In this document: in pieces, positions 1 through 9,785 of the stretch
How positions within the stretch are numbered: the stretch's first letter is position 1
Layout: each line of letters begins with the position of its first letter
Origin: Chryseobacterium sp. LAM-KRS1
Lineage (GTDB): Bacteria > Bacteroidota > Bacteroidia > Flavobacteriales > Weeksellaceae
Direction: 5' to 3'
Length of the DNA stretch: 64,000 nt
Assembly (NCBI RefSeq): GCF_013184525.1
Contig: NZ_JAAOIZ010000006.1
Span: forward strand, 62,001-126,000
The notes under the pieces: generated by a model
The model's input: only the letters and a program-made list of their open reading frames with translations
What the model was told of the DNA's origin: nothing
The model's database searches: none
Program-made: the position numbers and the translations under genes

Positions 1-1075
1 CTCCATCTTTCATGATTGGAATTACCATGAAACTATTGATGTTGTTTTCCTTTAAGATGCTAAAGGAAGGCTGATCTTTTATTTCCTGCTCCATATTATT
101 GACATTGGATATGACAATAGCCCTGGAGTTGTTATTTAAATTTTCAAAGGTGCTTTTCCGGGTCTCTTCATCAAAGGTATTGATCCAGAAATCAAGGATA
201 TGATTCGTAAAAAGATTTTCGTAAATCGGAACCTTTTCCAGCCTCTGGTCTTTTTTGTTGAAAAGCATCAGCCCGAAGTTCAATTCCGCGACATCAAAAT
301 AAGACTTAAATATCTCGATCAGGTTGTTATCCGGAGTAAGGTTTTCAGGATCAATCTGGATCATACTTGATTTAAGATCGGAAAGTGCAACTTCAGATGT
401 ACAGTCGACCAGAGAAACAATGGTAAAACCTTTTAAGACCCATGATTTCGATGGGAAATGTTTTTTCCACAGCTTGTAATCATCCAGGTTTTCAAGAAGC
501 ATGTCGATAACATCATCCGCCGGTATTTTAGCCTTTTCCGTAGGATAAATATCTGTGAAATCTGAATTTACTGTGATTTTATAATGCTTCATGATTCCCT
601 GCTTATTGGGAATATCATAATACAATGGCATTGTACTTTTCACATCTCTCTTGAAATAACTTTGGAGGATAAGACAGCAGCAGAATACATAGAACTCATC
701 ATCACTGATATTCCTAAGCTCAATTTCAAAATCCTTACCGGCATCTTTTAAAATATTCTTGAATCGTTCGGTATAATTGAATGTCGTTTTTGAAAGAGGA
801 ATACTGGCGGCTTTTATCTCATTATTGGTTAAACCCGTTGGAAACAAGTCAGCCAATAAAAGCCTGATGAGGTCCTCGTGTTTTTCTAATAACGAAACAT
901 CCTGGAAACCGTCTTTGAGTTCCTTGATTTTTTTTGTTTTCTCGATAAGGGATTCCGCATAATTCACCCGGTATTCTAATCGGTCATTGTACCGGATATG
1001 CTCAAGAACATCCAAATACTTTTTGAATGAAATGGATACTTGAAAAGGGGCGTCTTTTTTGTAAAGATGTAACAA
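1..1075 (-). CDS. GAF-domain-like protein, N-terminal part (3' end outside window)
   Basis: An open frame of about 358 codons runs off the left edge on the minus strand. The only plausible start is a TTG at 1073-1075 (reads MLHLYKKDAPF...), because the frame has a stop four codons upstream and no early ATG. The visible protein is soluble with no signal peptide. Its second half (roughly residues 225-358) reads like the beginning of a GAF-type sensory domain, with alternating strands around LMLFNKKDQRL and AIVISNVNN; that assignment is by eye. It lies beyond the nuo operon terminator on the same strand, so it is probably a separate unit. Function unknown. Confidence 0.6.
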   Translation of the reverse strand, partial: MLHLYKKDAPFQVSISFKKYLDVLEHIRYNDRLEYRVNYAESLIEKTKKIKELKDGFQDVSLLEKHEDLIRLLLADLFPTGLTNNEIKAASIPLSKTTFNYTERFKNILKDAGKDFEIELRNISDDEFYVFCCCLILQSYFKRDVKSTMPLYYDIPNKQGIMKHYKITVNSDFTDIYPTEKAKIPADDVIDMLLENLDDYKLWKKHFPSKSWVLKGFTIVSLVDCTSEVALSDLKSSMIQIDPENLTPDNNLIEIFKSYFDVAELNFGLMLFNKKDQRLEKVPIYENLFTNHILDFWINTFDEETRKSTFENLNNNSRAIVISNVNNMEQEIKDQPSFSILKENNINSFMVIPIMKDG

Positions 1076-1100
1076 TGCTGAAAATTATAAAGTAAAGTTA

Positions 1101-1131
1101 TAAAAAAAGCACAACTTTATGTTGTGCTTTT
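1101..1131 (-). terminator. Rho-independent terminator of the nuo operon
   Basis: A perfect inverted repeat (AAAGCACAAC, loop of 5, GTTGTGCTTT) begins about 20 bp after the nuoN stop. Read on the minus strand it is followed by a T run, so it should end the complex I transcript. Confidence 0.85.
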
Positions 1132-1149
1132 ATATTTTTATGATTTTGA

Positions 1150-2529
1150 TTACAGTCCAAATTGTTTTGCGAACAGGTCAGGGAATACTCCTAAAATGAT
1201 GATAGAAGCTATAATTACCACCGCTACAATATTGTACGTAATTGTTACTTTTTCTGAAGTTTTGAATGTTGTTTCTTTAAAGAAAAACATGGCTATGATT
1301 AATCTCAGGTAATAAGCAATTGAAACTGCAGAACCTAAAACGGCAACCAGCACTAAAAAGGCAGCTCCGTTCATTGCCTGGGAAAATAATGCAAATTTAC
1401 CCATAAAACCGGCTGTTAAAGGAACCCCAGCCATTGAAAGCATGGAGATTGCAGCTACGGTAGCCAAAAGAGGCTCTGATTTTGCCAATCCTTTAAATGC
1501 TCCAAAAGAAGTTTCTCTTTTCAATTTTTCTACCCATATCAGACACATAAATACTCCTACAGTAGATAATGAGTAAGCAAAAAGATAGAAAGCCAGATTA
1601 TAAGTAGAAAGATTCGTCATTCCAAAGAATACCAATCCGATATATCCTGCATGAGAAACAGAAGAATAAGCCAGCATTCTCTTCGCATTGGTCTGTGCAA
1701 GACCCATAACATTGGCCAGAAGCAAGGTTATGATAATGAATACTCCAAGTATATTAATCCATTCGTGGGTTACTCCTGCAAAACTTATATTCATTAATCT
1801 GAAGAATGCGAAAAATCCTGAAATTTTTACAACACTTGCCATGAAAGCTGTGATCAATGATGGAGAACCATAATATACATCAGGACTCCACATATGGAAC
1901 GGTGCTAATGCTACCTTAAATGCCAATGCACAAAGCATCAGGATCACCCCTAAGATGAACATTACATCTTTTGGGTGAGCAGCTCCGAAATCATGGATTT
2001 TATAGATATCAAAAGTTCCTGTACTTCCATAGATGAACGTAATACCGAATAAAAGGAATCCGGTGGCAAACGCTCCCATCAGGAAGTATTTTATAGAGGC
2101 TTCGTTTGATCTTAAATCAGTTTTATTAGCTCCGGCCATCACATACAATGGGATGGAAAGGATTTCAATACCTAAGAACAGGGTTACCAGATTCTGATAT
2201 CCGAAAAGAGTAATACCTCCGCACAAAGCGAATAGCATCAATGCATACAATTCGGACTGATGGCTTCTGTGATTACTGAATGCGAAACCACCCAGAAAGA
2301 ACAATAGTAAAGTAGTTACAATTGAGATTTTTGTAAATAAGGCAGTATTAGAGCCATATTCATACATATGTCTGTAATGTTCGAAAAATGAACATTCAGG
2401 CAGGAAGCTAACATATAATGCAATGATTAACCCCAAAATCCCAATGTACCTTGCGAATTTTCCTTGTTCAAAAACGCCTGAAAATAACGCAGCAACTGCA
2501 GTTAGGAAAACAATAATTAAAACACTCAT
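1150..2529 (-). CDS. nuoN: NADH-quinone oxidoreductase subunit N
   Basis: 459 residues, almost entirely hydrophobic helices, as expected for the NuoN antiporter-like proton channel in the membrane arm of complex I. Recognisable family segments include NVMGLAQTNAKRMLAYSSVSHAGY, given here only as landmark around residues 275-300, and the conserved lysine and histidine helices before it. It is the last gene of the operon. A spacer of about 120 bp containing short degenerate repeats separates it from nuoM. Length and position match the usual nuoA-N order. Confidence 0.95.
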   Translation of the reverse strand: MSVLIIVFLTAVAALFSGVFEQGKFARYIGILGLIIALYVSFLPECSFFEHYRHMYEYGSNTALFTKISIVTTLLLFFLGGFAFSNHRSHQSELYALMLFALCGGITLFGYQNLVTLFLGIEILSIPLYVMAGANKTDLRSNEASIKYFLMGAFATGFLLFGITFIYGSTGTFDIYKIHDFGAAHPKDVMFILGVILMLCALAFKVALAPFHMWSPDVYYGSPSLITAFMASVVKISGFFAFFRLMNISFAGVTHEWINILGVFIIITLLLANVMGLAQTNAKRMLAYSSVSHAGYIGLVFFGMTNLSTYNLAFYLFAYSLSTVGVFMCLIWVEKLKRETSFGAFKGLAKSEPLLATVAAISMLSMAGVPLTAGFMGKFALFSQAMNGAAFLVLVAVLGSAVSIAYYLRLIIAMFFFKETTFKTSEKVTITYNIVAVVIIASIIILGVFPDLFAKQFGL

Positions 2530-2650
2530 AATATAGATTTGAGATTCGAGATTCGAGATTCAAGATAAAAACACTGACTTCTCAATTTCATACTCTCTTA
2601 ATTTTTTAAATTATTAAATTAATCTTTAAATTTTTGAATCTTTCAATCTT

Positions 2651-4144
2651 TTAATTAATCAAAGATGCATAGATAAACTTCAGCGAACTACTCACCATTT
2701 CGATTACCGGTTGAGGGAAAATACCAAGTAAGATCACAAAAACCGCTAAACTGGCCAGAACAGAAAATTCTACTCCTGAAAGATCTTTCGCTGTACTCAA
2801 TACGGCTTCATCTCCTTTTCCGAACATTGCCTTTCCGTAGAATCTCAATAGATAAACGGCAGAAAGAATCACAGTTAAACCTGCAATAATAGCAGCTAAT
2901 ACATTAAAGTCAAAGATTGATTTAATCAAAATGAATTCCCCGATAAAACCATTAGTCAACGGAACGCCCATTGAACCTAAAAGGATCAGTAAAAACAATA
3001 CGGCAAATTTAGGAGCTACTTTCGCTAAACCTCCCATTTGTCTGATGTCTCTTGATTTAAATCTTTTATATAAAATGTCTGCACAGTAGAATAAACCTAC
3101 GACATTAATACCGTGAGCAAAAGTTTGTACCAAAGCACCTTCAGCACCTTCAGTAGTAAATGTTCCTCTTAGTGTAACAACAGCAGATGCAAAAATACCC
3201 GCTACCATCAATCCAACGTGAGAGAAAGATGAATAGGCAATGATCCTCTTCATATCATTCTGGATAATTGCGATCAATGCTCCATGAAGGATTCCTACTA
3301 TCGCAAGGATAATAACGATCTGCCCTGAAATTCCCATAATAGGAATAGGAGTGATCGGTAATAAATAACGGATAACACCATACACAGCCATTTTAAGCAT
3401 GATCCCTGATAATAACATCGATCCCTGAGTAGGTGAGTAGGTATAGGTATCAGGCTGCCATGTGTGGAACGGGAAGATCGGTAATTTCACTGCAAATGCA
3501 AAGAATATAAACCAAAATACAACCGTCTGCTGAGTTTCATTAAGTGATGCATTGTATAGATCTGTTAAGGCAAATGATGCAGAGTGATTATACACATAAA
3601 TCAATCCGGCAAGCATGAATAAAGATCCTACGAATGTATATACAAAGAACTTTGTGGTGAATTCAAATCTTTTATTTTCCTGGCCCCAAAGTCCGGCAAT
3701 GAACCAGATTGGAATCAGTGTTACCTCCCAGAAAATGTAGAACAATAATCCATCCAGAGATGTGAAAACTCCCACAAGTCCAAACTGCATCAACAGGATA
3801 AGACCATAGAATGAGTTTCTGTAATTGATGTTCTCATTAAATGAAGATAAAATAATGATTGGCGAAAGGATATTGGTCAGCAATAAAAGCAGCATACTCA
3901 TCCCGTCAATACCGAAATGAAGCGAGCTTTTAATAAATTGTGACCATGGATAATTGATCTCATGCTGCAATACACTATCTACGGTCGGAGTAAAATCGAA
4001 ATCCGAAAGTATATAAAATGTAAGAAGCATTTGTACCAATGCAATTCCTAGTGCCAAATATTTGCTGGATTTATTTTTCCAGGCAAAAACAAGTCCCGAC
4101 CCTACTAGAGGTAAAAGCAATAATGTTAATAATAAACAAGACAT
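2651..4144 (-). CDS. nuoM: NADH-quinone oxidoreductase subunit M
   Basis: 497 residues with about 14 membrane helices. NuoM is a second antiporter-like proton-pumping subunit of complex I. Family landmarks are the FYIFWEVTLIPIWF helix near residue 130, carrying the conserved Glu, the FPFHTWQPDTY loop, and the AYSSFSHVGLM helix. The start lies 2 bp after the nuoL stop, so the two are probably translationally coupled. Confidence 0.95.
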   Translation of the reverse strand: MSCLLLTLLLLPLVGSGLVFAWKNKSSKYLALGIALVQMLLTFYILSDFDFTPTVDSVLQHEINYPWSQFIKSSLHFGIDGMSMLLLLLTNILSPIIILSSFNENINYRNSFYGLILLMQFGLVGVFTSLDGLLFYIFWEVTLIPIWFIAGLWGQENKRFEFTTKFFVYTFVGSLFMLAGLIYVYNHSASFALTDLYNASLNETQQTVVFWFIFFAFAVKLPIFPFHTWQPDTYTYSPTQGSMLLSGIMLKMAVYGVIRYLLPITPIPIMGISGQIVIILAIVGILHGALIAIIQNDMKRIIAYSSFSHVGLMVAGIFASAVVTLRGTFTTEGAEGALVQTFAHGINVVGLFYCADILYKRFKSRDIRQMGGLAKVAPKFAVLFLLILLGSMGVPLTNGFIGEFILIKSIFDFNVLAAIIAGLTVILSAVYLLRFYGKAMFGKGDEAVLSTAKDLSGVEFSVLASLAVFVILLGIFPQPVIEMVSSSLKFIYASLIN

Positions 4145-4146
4145 TA

Positions 4147-6060
4147 TTATTGTAATATAAAGTTAACAATCAGTATAATTCCCACAGCTAAAGACATGAT
4201 AAGAATGTATGTCTCAACATTTCCGTTTTGAATACGTTTCATAGATTTACCGCTGTCCTCAGCTCCTTCACCTACGAAGTCTACAAAACGATCTAGAACA
4301 CCCTTATCAAACATTTTACCTCCACGTCCTAATCCTTCAACAGTTTTTACAATTAATGCATTGTAAAGTTCGTCAATATATAATTTTTTAGCAGACAGCT
4401 TTTCCCAGCCTGTATAGCTTTCTTCCGGAAGGGCTCTCTTTTGCTTATTCACATACGTGTTTTTAACGATGAACCATACCGCGAAGAACATTACAACAGT
4501 GGCTGCTAATAATATCATTTCAGTATTAAAATCAACTCCTGAAAGCGTAGCTTCCATTTGTTTGAAACTTTCTTCAGTAAGAACCGGCTTCAGCCATTCC
4601 ATTAATTTTGCATAATGACCGTGGCCGATAAAGTGAGGAAGGTTAATAAAACCTCCGATAACAGAAAGAATAGCCAATACGATCAACGGTAACGTCATGT
4701 TCATCGGGCTTTCATGCAAGTGGTGTTTCTGTTCCTCAGTTCCTCTGAACTCTCCGTGGAATGTAAGGTAATACAGTCTGAACATATACGTTGCCGTAAT
4801 AGCTGCCAGAATGAATAACATTACCCAGTAGATTGGATTTTTTGCAAATGCAGCTACCAGAATTTCATCCTTGGAAATCATCCCTGAAAGTAAAGGGAAA
4901 CCAGAGATTGCCAGTGTTCCGATAAGGAAAGTAGCATGGGTAATCGGAATTACTTTCTTAAGTCCACCCATAAAACGCATGTCCTGCTCATTACTCATAG
5001 CGTGGATCACAGATCCTGCTCCTAAGAATAACAATGCTTTGAAGAATGCGTGTGTCATTACATGGAACATCGCTGTAGTATAAGCTCCTAATCCCAAAGC
5101 AATGAACATAAATCCAAGCTGCGATACAGTAGAATAGGCCAATACTTTTTTGATGTCGTTCTGACGAAGTGCATAGAAACCTGCTAAAGCTGCAGTTAAG
5201 AATCCGATCAACAGAATTCCGCCCTGAACAGTTGGAGCCAAAGTAAATAAGAAATTAGATCTTACTACCAGGTAGATCCCCGCAGTAACCATTGTTGCTG
5301 CGTGAATTAATGCAGAAACAGGAGTTGGTCCGGCCATTGCGTCCGGTAACCATGTATATAAAGGAACCTGCGCCGATTTACCGGTAGCACCGATAAATAA
5401 ACTCGCCGTAATAAAGATAATTACAGTTCCATCCAATTCAAATTTTGAAGCGTTTTGAGCTACTGAAAGATAATCAATAGCATTGGTCTGAGAAGCGATC
5501 ATGAAAATACCGATCAATAAACCAAGGTCCCCAATTCTGTTCATGATAAACGCTTTTCTTGCTGCTTTACCATATTCTTCATTTGTGAACCAGAATCCGA
5601 TCAATAGATAGGAACACAAACCTACACCTTCCCATCCGATAAACAGGATCAGGTAATTGCTTCCCATTACTAAAAGTAACATAGAGAAGATGAAAAGATT
5701 CAGATAAGTAAAGAACTTATAGAAACCTTTATCATGGCTCATATATCCGATAGAGTATAAGTGGATCAATGATCCGATACCTGTAATGATCATGATCATC
5801 ATTAAAGATAACTGATCGATCTGGAAACCAAAGTTAATCTGAACTCCATTTACTCTGAACCATTCAAAAGCTTTTACGATAACCGGCTGGCTTTCAGAAT
5901 TGAAATTCATGAAAATACTTACCGCGATACAGAAAGATCCGAAAACCGCTGCAGTTGCCAATCCTCCTACTACTATTTTTGGAAGATTTTTCCCGAATAA
6001 ACCGTTAATAAGAAAGCCTAAAAGTGGTAAAAGTACTATTGCATACACTAAATTTTCCAT
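4147..6060 (-). CDS. nuoL: NADH-quinone oxidoreductase subunit L
   Basis: 637 residues, the normal size for NuoL, the distal proton-pumping subunit with a long lateral C-terminal helix. Landmarks are LFIGWEGVGLCSYLLIGFW near residue 140, PLYTWLPDAMAGPTPVSALI near residue 235 and AYSTVSQLGFM near residue 310, all hallmarks of the family. The gene sits 3 bp after nuoK. The C-terminal 100 residues hold the expected amphipathic connecting helix and a final transmembrane segment. Confidence 0.96.
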   Translation of the reverse strand: MENLVYAIVLLPLLGFLINGLFGKNLPKIVVGGLATAAVFGSFCIAVSIFMNFNSESQPVIVKAFEWFRVNGVQINFGFQIDQLSLMMIMIITGIGSLIHLYSIGYMSHDKGFYKFFTYLNLFIFSMLLLVMGSNYLILFIGWEGVGLCSYLLIGFWFTNEEYGKAARKAFIMNRIGDLGLLIGIFMIASQTNAIDYLSVAQNASKFELDGTVIIFITASLFIGATGKSAQVPLYTWLPDAMAGPTPVSALIHAATMVTAGIYLVVRSNFLFTLAPTVQGGILLIGFLTAALAGFYALRQNDIKKVLAYSTVSQLGFMFIALGLGAYTTAMFHVMTHAFFKALLFLGAGSVIHAMSNEQDMRFMGGLKKVIPITHATFLIGTLAISGFPLLSGMISKDEILVAAFAKNPIYWVMLFILAAITATYMFRLYYLTFHGEFRGTEEQKHHLHESPMNMTLPLIVLAILSVIGGFINLPHFIGHGHYAKLMEWLKPVLTEESFKQMEATLSGVDFNTEMILLAATVVMFFAVWFIVKNTYVNKQKRALPEESYTGWEKLSAKKLYIDELYNALIVKTVEGLGRGGKMFDKGVLDRFVDFVGEGAEDSGKSMKRIQNGNVETYILIMSLAVGIILIVNFILQ

Positions 6061-6063
6061 TCT

Positions 6064-6393
6064 TTATCCTCTTAATTTATTAAATATACTAACATCTACA
6101 GAACGGGTATTTCTATATAGCATAGCAATAATTGCCAAACCTACTGCTACTTCAGCAGCAGCAACCACCATAATGAAGAAAACTAAAAGTTGTCCATCGC
6201 TGTTTCCTTTATACGCCGAAAAAGCAGCCAATAAAAGATTTGCAGAATTGAGCATAAGCTCTACACAACCCAAAATTACAATAGCGTTTTTTCTCAATAA
6301 CACTCCTAATACTCCCAAACAGAACAATACTGATGAAAGAATAATGAAATAATTTAAAGGGACGCTTTGTATAAATGTATTTACTTCTCCCAT
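6064..6393 (-). CDS. nuoK: NADH-quinone oxidoreductase subunit K
   Basis: 109 residues with three membrane helices, the usual size of NuoK. The conserved membrane glutamates are visible in GCVELMLNSANLLL (middle helix) and AAAEVAVGLAI (third helix); these buried acidic residues belong to the proton pathway of the membrane arm. It is packed 4 bp after nuoJ and 3 bp before nuoL. Confidence 0.96.
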   Translation of the reverse strand: MGEVNTFIQSVPLNYFIILSSVLFCLGVLGVLLRKNAIVILGCVELMLNSANLLLAAFSAYKGNSDGQLLVFFIMVVAAAEVAVGLAIIAMLYRNTRSVDVSIFNKLRG

Positions 6394-6397
6394 AATT

Positions 6398-6895
6398 TTA
6401 TAAATCTTTTTTACCGATTAATACCGCACCTACAATACCTGCCAAAATAAGGATGGAAGCAAGCTCAAACGGTAAAACATATTCATTAAACAAAAGTTTA
6501 CCCAGATTTTTAGTAAGACCCACACCTCTGTCTACATTTTCCACTACAATATGGTTGTCCTGAACTCCTCTGAATACTCCTAAAATACCAATCAATAACA
6601 GACCGGCTGTAAAGACTCCAATAAATTTTAAAGTATTGTTCTTCTTACTTTCGTCTTCTTTATTAAGATTAAGCATCATCAGGATGTAAAGGAACAATAC
6701 CATAATCGCTCCTGCATACACGATGATCTGAATAATGGCAAGGAACTGGGCATTCAAAAGAATGTACATCCCTGCAATGGAAAACATTGTAACAATTAAT
6801 GATAAGATAGCATACAAAGGATTTTTTGCAAATACAAAGTATACTGCACCTGCCACTGCTAAAAAAGCCACCAAGAAAAATAAAAACTGATCCAT
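6398..6895 (-). CDS. nuoJ: NADH-quinone oxidoreductase subunit J
   Basis: 165 residues with about five membrane helices. The family core, FLAIIQIIVYAGAIMVLFLY near residues 51-70, is plain; it forms the pi-bulge helix involved in coupling quinone reduction to proton pumping. The start codon overlaps the end of nuoI by one base, indicating coupled translation. Confidence 0.96.
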   Translation of the reverse strand: MDQFLFFLVAFLAVAGAVYFVFAKNPLYAILSLIVTMFSIAGMYILLNAQFLAIIQIIVYAGAIMVLFLYILMMLNLNKEDESKKNNTLKFIGVFTAGLLLIGILGVFRGVQDNHIVVENVDRGVGLTKNLGKLLFNEYVLPFELASILILAGIVGAVLIGKKDL

Positions 6896-7452
6896 TATTT
6901 TACCGCATTTTTTTGTTTCTCGGATTGTCTTGTCGTGATGTCAATCCTTTCGTTTATCTTTTCAACTAATTTATCTTTTCCATAGATAAAAGAACCTCTG
7001 TTGGTTTCCACATCTACCAATCTATCTGTTAAATAAATTGCTGATTTTGGACATGCTTCTTCACACATTCCGCAGAAAATACATCTCAGCATATTGATTT
7101 CATATACTGATGCATATTTTTCTTCTCTGTAAAGATGTTTTTCTTCCTTAGTTCTTTCAGCAGCAGTCATGGTAATTGCTTCTGCAGGACATGCCACCGC
7201 ACAAAGTCCGCAAGCGGTACATCTTTCTCTGCCTTCCTCGTCTCTTTTCAGAACGTGCTGACCTCTCCAGATATCTGCTCTTGGTTTCTGTACTTCTGGA
7301 TACGAGTATACTGCAGGAGCTCCTTTTACAACGGTTCTTACAGCATGCTTGAATGTAATCCCCATACCTTTGAAAATCGCCGGTAAGTAGATTTTCTCAG
7401 CAAGGGTCATTTCTTTATTAGAAACAACTTTTGATCTGTTAGTAAGTTTCAT
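6895..7452 (-). CDS. nuoI: NADH-quinone oxidoreductase subunit I (2 x [4Fe-4S])
   Basis: 185 residues. Two ferredoxin-type motifs are visible, CTACGLCAVACP near residue 79 and CIFCGMCEEACP near residue 124; they bind the N6a and N6b [4Fe-4S] clusters that pass electrons towards NuoB. The N-terminal part before the first motif is the usual membrane-associating amphipathic region. It overlaps nuoJ by 1 bp and is separated from nuoH by about 140 bp of AT-rich spacer. Confidence 0.96.
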   Translation of the reverse strand: MKLTNRSKVVSNKEMTLAEKIYLPAIFKGMGITFKHAVRTVVKGAPAVYSYPEVQKPRADIWRGQHVLKRDEEGRERCTACGLCAVACPAEAITMTAAERTKEEKHLYREEKYASVYEINMLRCIFCGMCEEACPKSAIYLTDRLVDVETNRGSFIYGKDKLVEKINERIDITTRQSEKQKNAVK

Positions 7453-7590
7453 TTAATTATAGATTATAGATGGTAGACTAATTCTGTCTTTTATCTTAAT
7501 TTTTAATATTTTATGTCTGAATAGAGCTGCTTAAGTAAAGATAAAATTTGATTTCACTTTCAAATCAGCTCATTTCAAATGTTCAATTTT

Positions 7591-8652
7591 TTAATGTCCG
7601 AATGCTAAAATCAAAGCTCCGGTAACAATCAGGTTCAAAACAGCCAATGGAATCAAAGTTTTCCATCCTAAGTGCATCAGCTGGTCATATCTGAATCTCG
7701 GTAGCGTCCATCTGATCCACATAAAGATCAGAATTCCGATAATGGTTTTAACTAAAAACGCTCCGATACTTAATATTCCTGCAATATTTTCTCCCCAGTT
7801 TTGTGTTACCCACTCAATTCCCGGATAGTTATAACCACCAAAGAAAAGAACAACCATAAATGCGTTGGAGATAAACATATTTACATATTCTCCGAACATG
7901 TATAAACCTAATTTCATGGAGGAATATTCCGTAGAATATCCTGTCACCAGTTCGGATTCACACTCCGGTAAATCGAAAGGGTGTCTGTTCGTTTCTGCTA
8001 ATGCAGCAACAATAAAAATAAGGAAAGCCAACGGTTGATAGAAAATATTCCAGTTCATCCCGTCAATGTGGATAAGTCCCCACAGTTTTCCTGTTGTTTG
8101 AGCTTCAGTAATTACTTTTAAATCTAAACTTCCTGTCATCATGATGATAGAAAGCAGCGCCAATCCCATTGCCAATTCATAAGAGATCATCTGAGAAGAA
8201 GCACGGATAGCACCTAATAATGAATATTTATTATTAGAAGCCCAACCTCCGATCATGATCCCATAAACCCCAATGGAAGCCATTCCGATAATGAAAAGTA
8301 CACCGACATCAATGTTAGCCACCTGAAGGTCGTAAGACATTCCTCCGATATTTAAACTTTTCCCCCAAGGAATAACAGCTCCTGTAATTAATGAAATAAA
8401 CATCACCAAAGCAGGTCCCAATACGAAAAGGAATTTTTCTGCATTGGCAGGAGTAAAGTCTTCTTTAAAGAAAAACTTTCCACCATCAGCAAGAGGCTGC
8501 AGCAATCCGAAAGGTCCGGCTCTGTTCGGCCCGATTCTGTCCTGCATGATAGAAGCAACCTTTCTTTCTGCCCAGGTAGAGTAGGCCGCTATCGTTAGCG
8601 AAAGCAAGAAAAGCGCTAGTACAAGTATCAATTTAAATGTAATTAAATCCAT
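7591..8652 (-). CDS. nuoH: NADH-quinone oxidoreductase subunit H
   Basis: 353 residues with about eight membrane helices. Family signatures are present: AERKVASIMQDRIGPNRAG near residue 28, which shapes the quinone-binding chamber, and AETNRHPFDLPECESELVTG near residue 218 with conserved acidic residues. NuoH anchors the peripheral arm to the membrane arm. A repeat-rich spacer of about 90 bp lies between it and nuoG. Confidence 0.96.
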   Translation of the reverse strand: MDLITFKLILVLALFLLSLTIAAYSTWAERKVASIMQDRIGPNRAGPFGLLQPLADGGKFFFKEDFTPANAEKFLFVLGPALVMFISLITGAVIPWGKSLNIGGMSYDLQVANIDVGVLFIIGMASIGVYGIMIGGWASNNKYSLLGAIRASSQMISYELAMGLALLSIIMMTGSLDLKVITEAQTTGKLWGLIHIDGMNWNIFYQPLAFLIFIVAALAETNRHPFDLPECESELVTGYSTEYSSMKLGLYMFGEYVNMFISNAFMVVLFFGGYNYPGIEWVTQNWGENIAGILSIGAFLVKTIIGILIFMWIRWTLPRFRYDQLMHLGWKTLIPLAVLNLIVTGALILAFGH

Positions 8653-8660
8653 TTTTATTA

Positions 8661-8738
8661 TAGATGTTAGATATGAGATGTCAGATGCTAGATTTCAGAT
8701 CTTTAATCTGATGTCTGTAGTCTGATATCTGAAATCTT
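8661..8738. repeat. Short degenerate repeats between nuoG and nuoH
   Basis: The spacer is made of TAGAT/CAGAT/TCTGAT words. It contains a perfect 11-bp inverted repeat, AGATTTCAGAT at 8690-8700 and ATCTGAAATCT at 8727-8737. There is no T run, so an mRNA processing or stability hairpin is more likely than a terminator. Related low-complexity words occur in the nuoM-nuoN spacer (about 2535-2565) and the nuoD leader. Confidence 0.6.
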
Positions 8739-8745
8739 ATTAAAG

Positions 8746-9744
8746 TTATTTTTCGTCTTTTTCACTGATTTCTTTAGCCATAGGATTGTCTAAAACTCTT
8801 AGCTCATCCTTAGGTTTTTCATAATGGTTGAGTGAAATCACAGAATGTCTGTCGATATGTCTTGGACCTTCAATATTCCAGTCTTTCAATTCTTTTCTTT
8901 CAAAACGACATGTATCACAGATAAATTCTTCAACTTCTCCCCACTGGTCTTTTCTGGCTGTAACCCTTACCACTTCATCTCCTTTCAACCATACAACTGC
9001 TTTTCCTGAACACTTGTCACATTTACATGAAGCATTCATCGGGTTGGTAAACCAAACTCTGCTTGCAAAACGTGCGGTTCTGTCGGTAAGAGCTCCTACC
9101 GGACAAACGTCGATAACGTTCCCAATGAAATCATTATCCAAAGCTTTATTTAAATAAGTGGAGATTTCTGCGTGATCTCCTCTGAAAAGAATACCATGCT
9201 CTCTGGTTTCAGTAAGTTGATTCGCTGTAAGAACACATCTTGCACAAAGAATACAACGGTTCATATTCAGCTTGATATGTGGTCCCAAGTCATCCGCTTC
9301 GTAGGTGTTTCTTTCAAACTCCGTTCTGGTATTTTCCACACCATGTTCATATCCAAGATCCTGAAGATGACATTCTCCAGCCTGATCACAAATAGGGCAG
9401 TCCAGCGGGTGGTTAACCAATAAAAATTCAGTAACGGCTTTTCTACCTTCTTGAGCTTTATCAGAAGTAAGATTTTTCACTTCCATTCCGTCCATTACAT
9501 TGGTTCTGCAGCTAGCCACCAGTTTTGGCATGGGACGAGGGTCCGCTTCAGATCCTTTAGAAACTTCTACTAAACAAGTTCTGCATCTTCCTCCACTGGT
9601 TTCCAACTTGCTGTAGTAGCACATTGCCGGAGGTACAGATTTTCCACCGATTTGTCTTGCTGCTTCCAGGATGGAAGTTCCAGGCAACACTTCAGTAGTC
9701 TGTCCGTCTATCGTTATTTTGAATTTTTTAACTTCTTCGCTCAT
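8746..9744 (-). CDS. nuoG: NADH-quinone oxidoreductase subunit G, short form
   Basis: 332 residues, about a third of the E. coli subunit. The N-terminal [2Fe-2S] ferredoxin domain (CYYSKLETSGGRCRTC near residue 42), the HPLDCPICDQAGEC region and the CILCARCV / CPVGALTD ferredoxin-like clusters are all present, followed by the CKCDKCSG / ICDTCRF segment. The large molybdopterin-oxidoreductase-like C-terminal domain is absent. This short form is what I recall from other Flavobacteriia, so it is lineage-typical and not a truncation. It should carry electrons from NuoE/F towards NuoI. Confidence 0.93.
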   Translation of the reverse strand: MSEEVKKFKITIDGQTTEVLPGTSILEAARQIGGKSVPPAMCYYSKLETSGGRCRTCLVEVSKGSEADPRPMPKLVASCRTNVMDGMEVKNLTSDKAQEGRKAVTEFLLVNHPLDCPICDQAGECHLQDLGYEHGVENTRTEFERNTYEADDLGPHIKLNMNRCILCARCVLTANQLTETREHGILFRGDHAEISTYLNKALDNDFIGNVIDVCPVGALTDRTARFASRVWFTNPMNASCKCDKCSGKAVVWLKGDEVVRVTARKDQWGEVEEFICDTCRFERKELKDWNIEGPRHIDRHSVISLNHYEKPKDELRVLDNPMAKEISEKDEK

Positions 9745-9785
9745 ATTATACGCTTTAAGCTTTCTGCAATAAGCAATAGGCTTTA

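Noticed and set aside
5900..6352. 150-residue plus-strand frame opposite nuoL/nuoK
   Set aside because: Fully antisense to two clear complex I genes; composition is that of a reverse-strand shadow.
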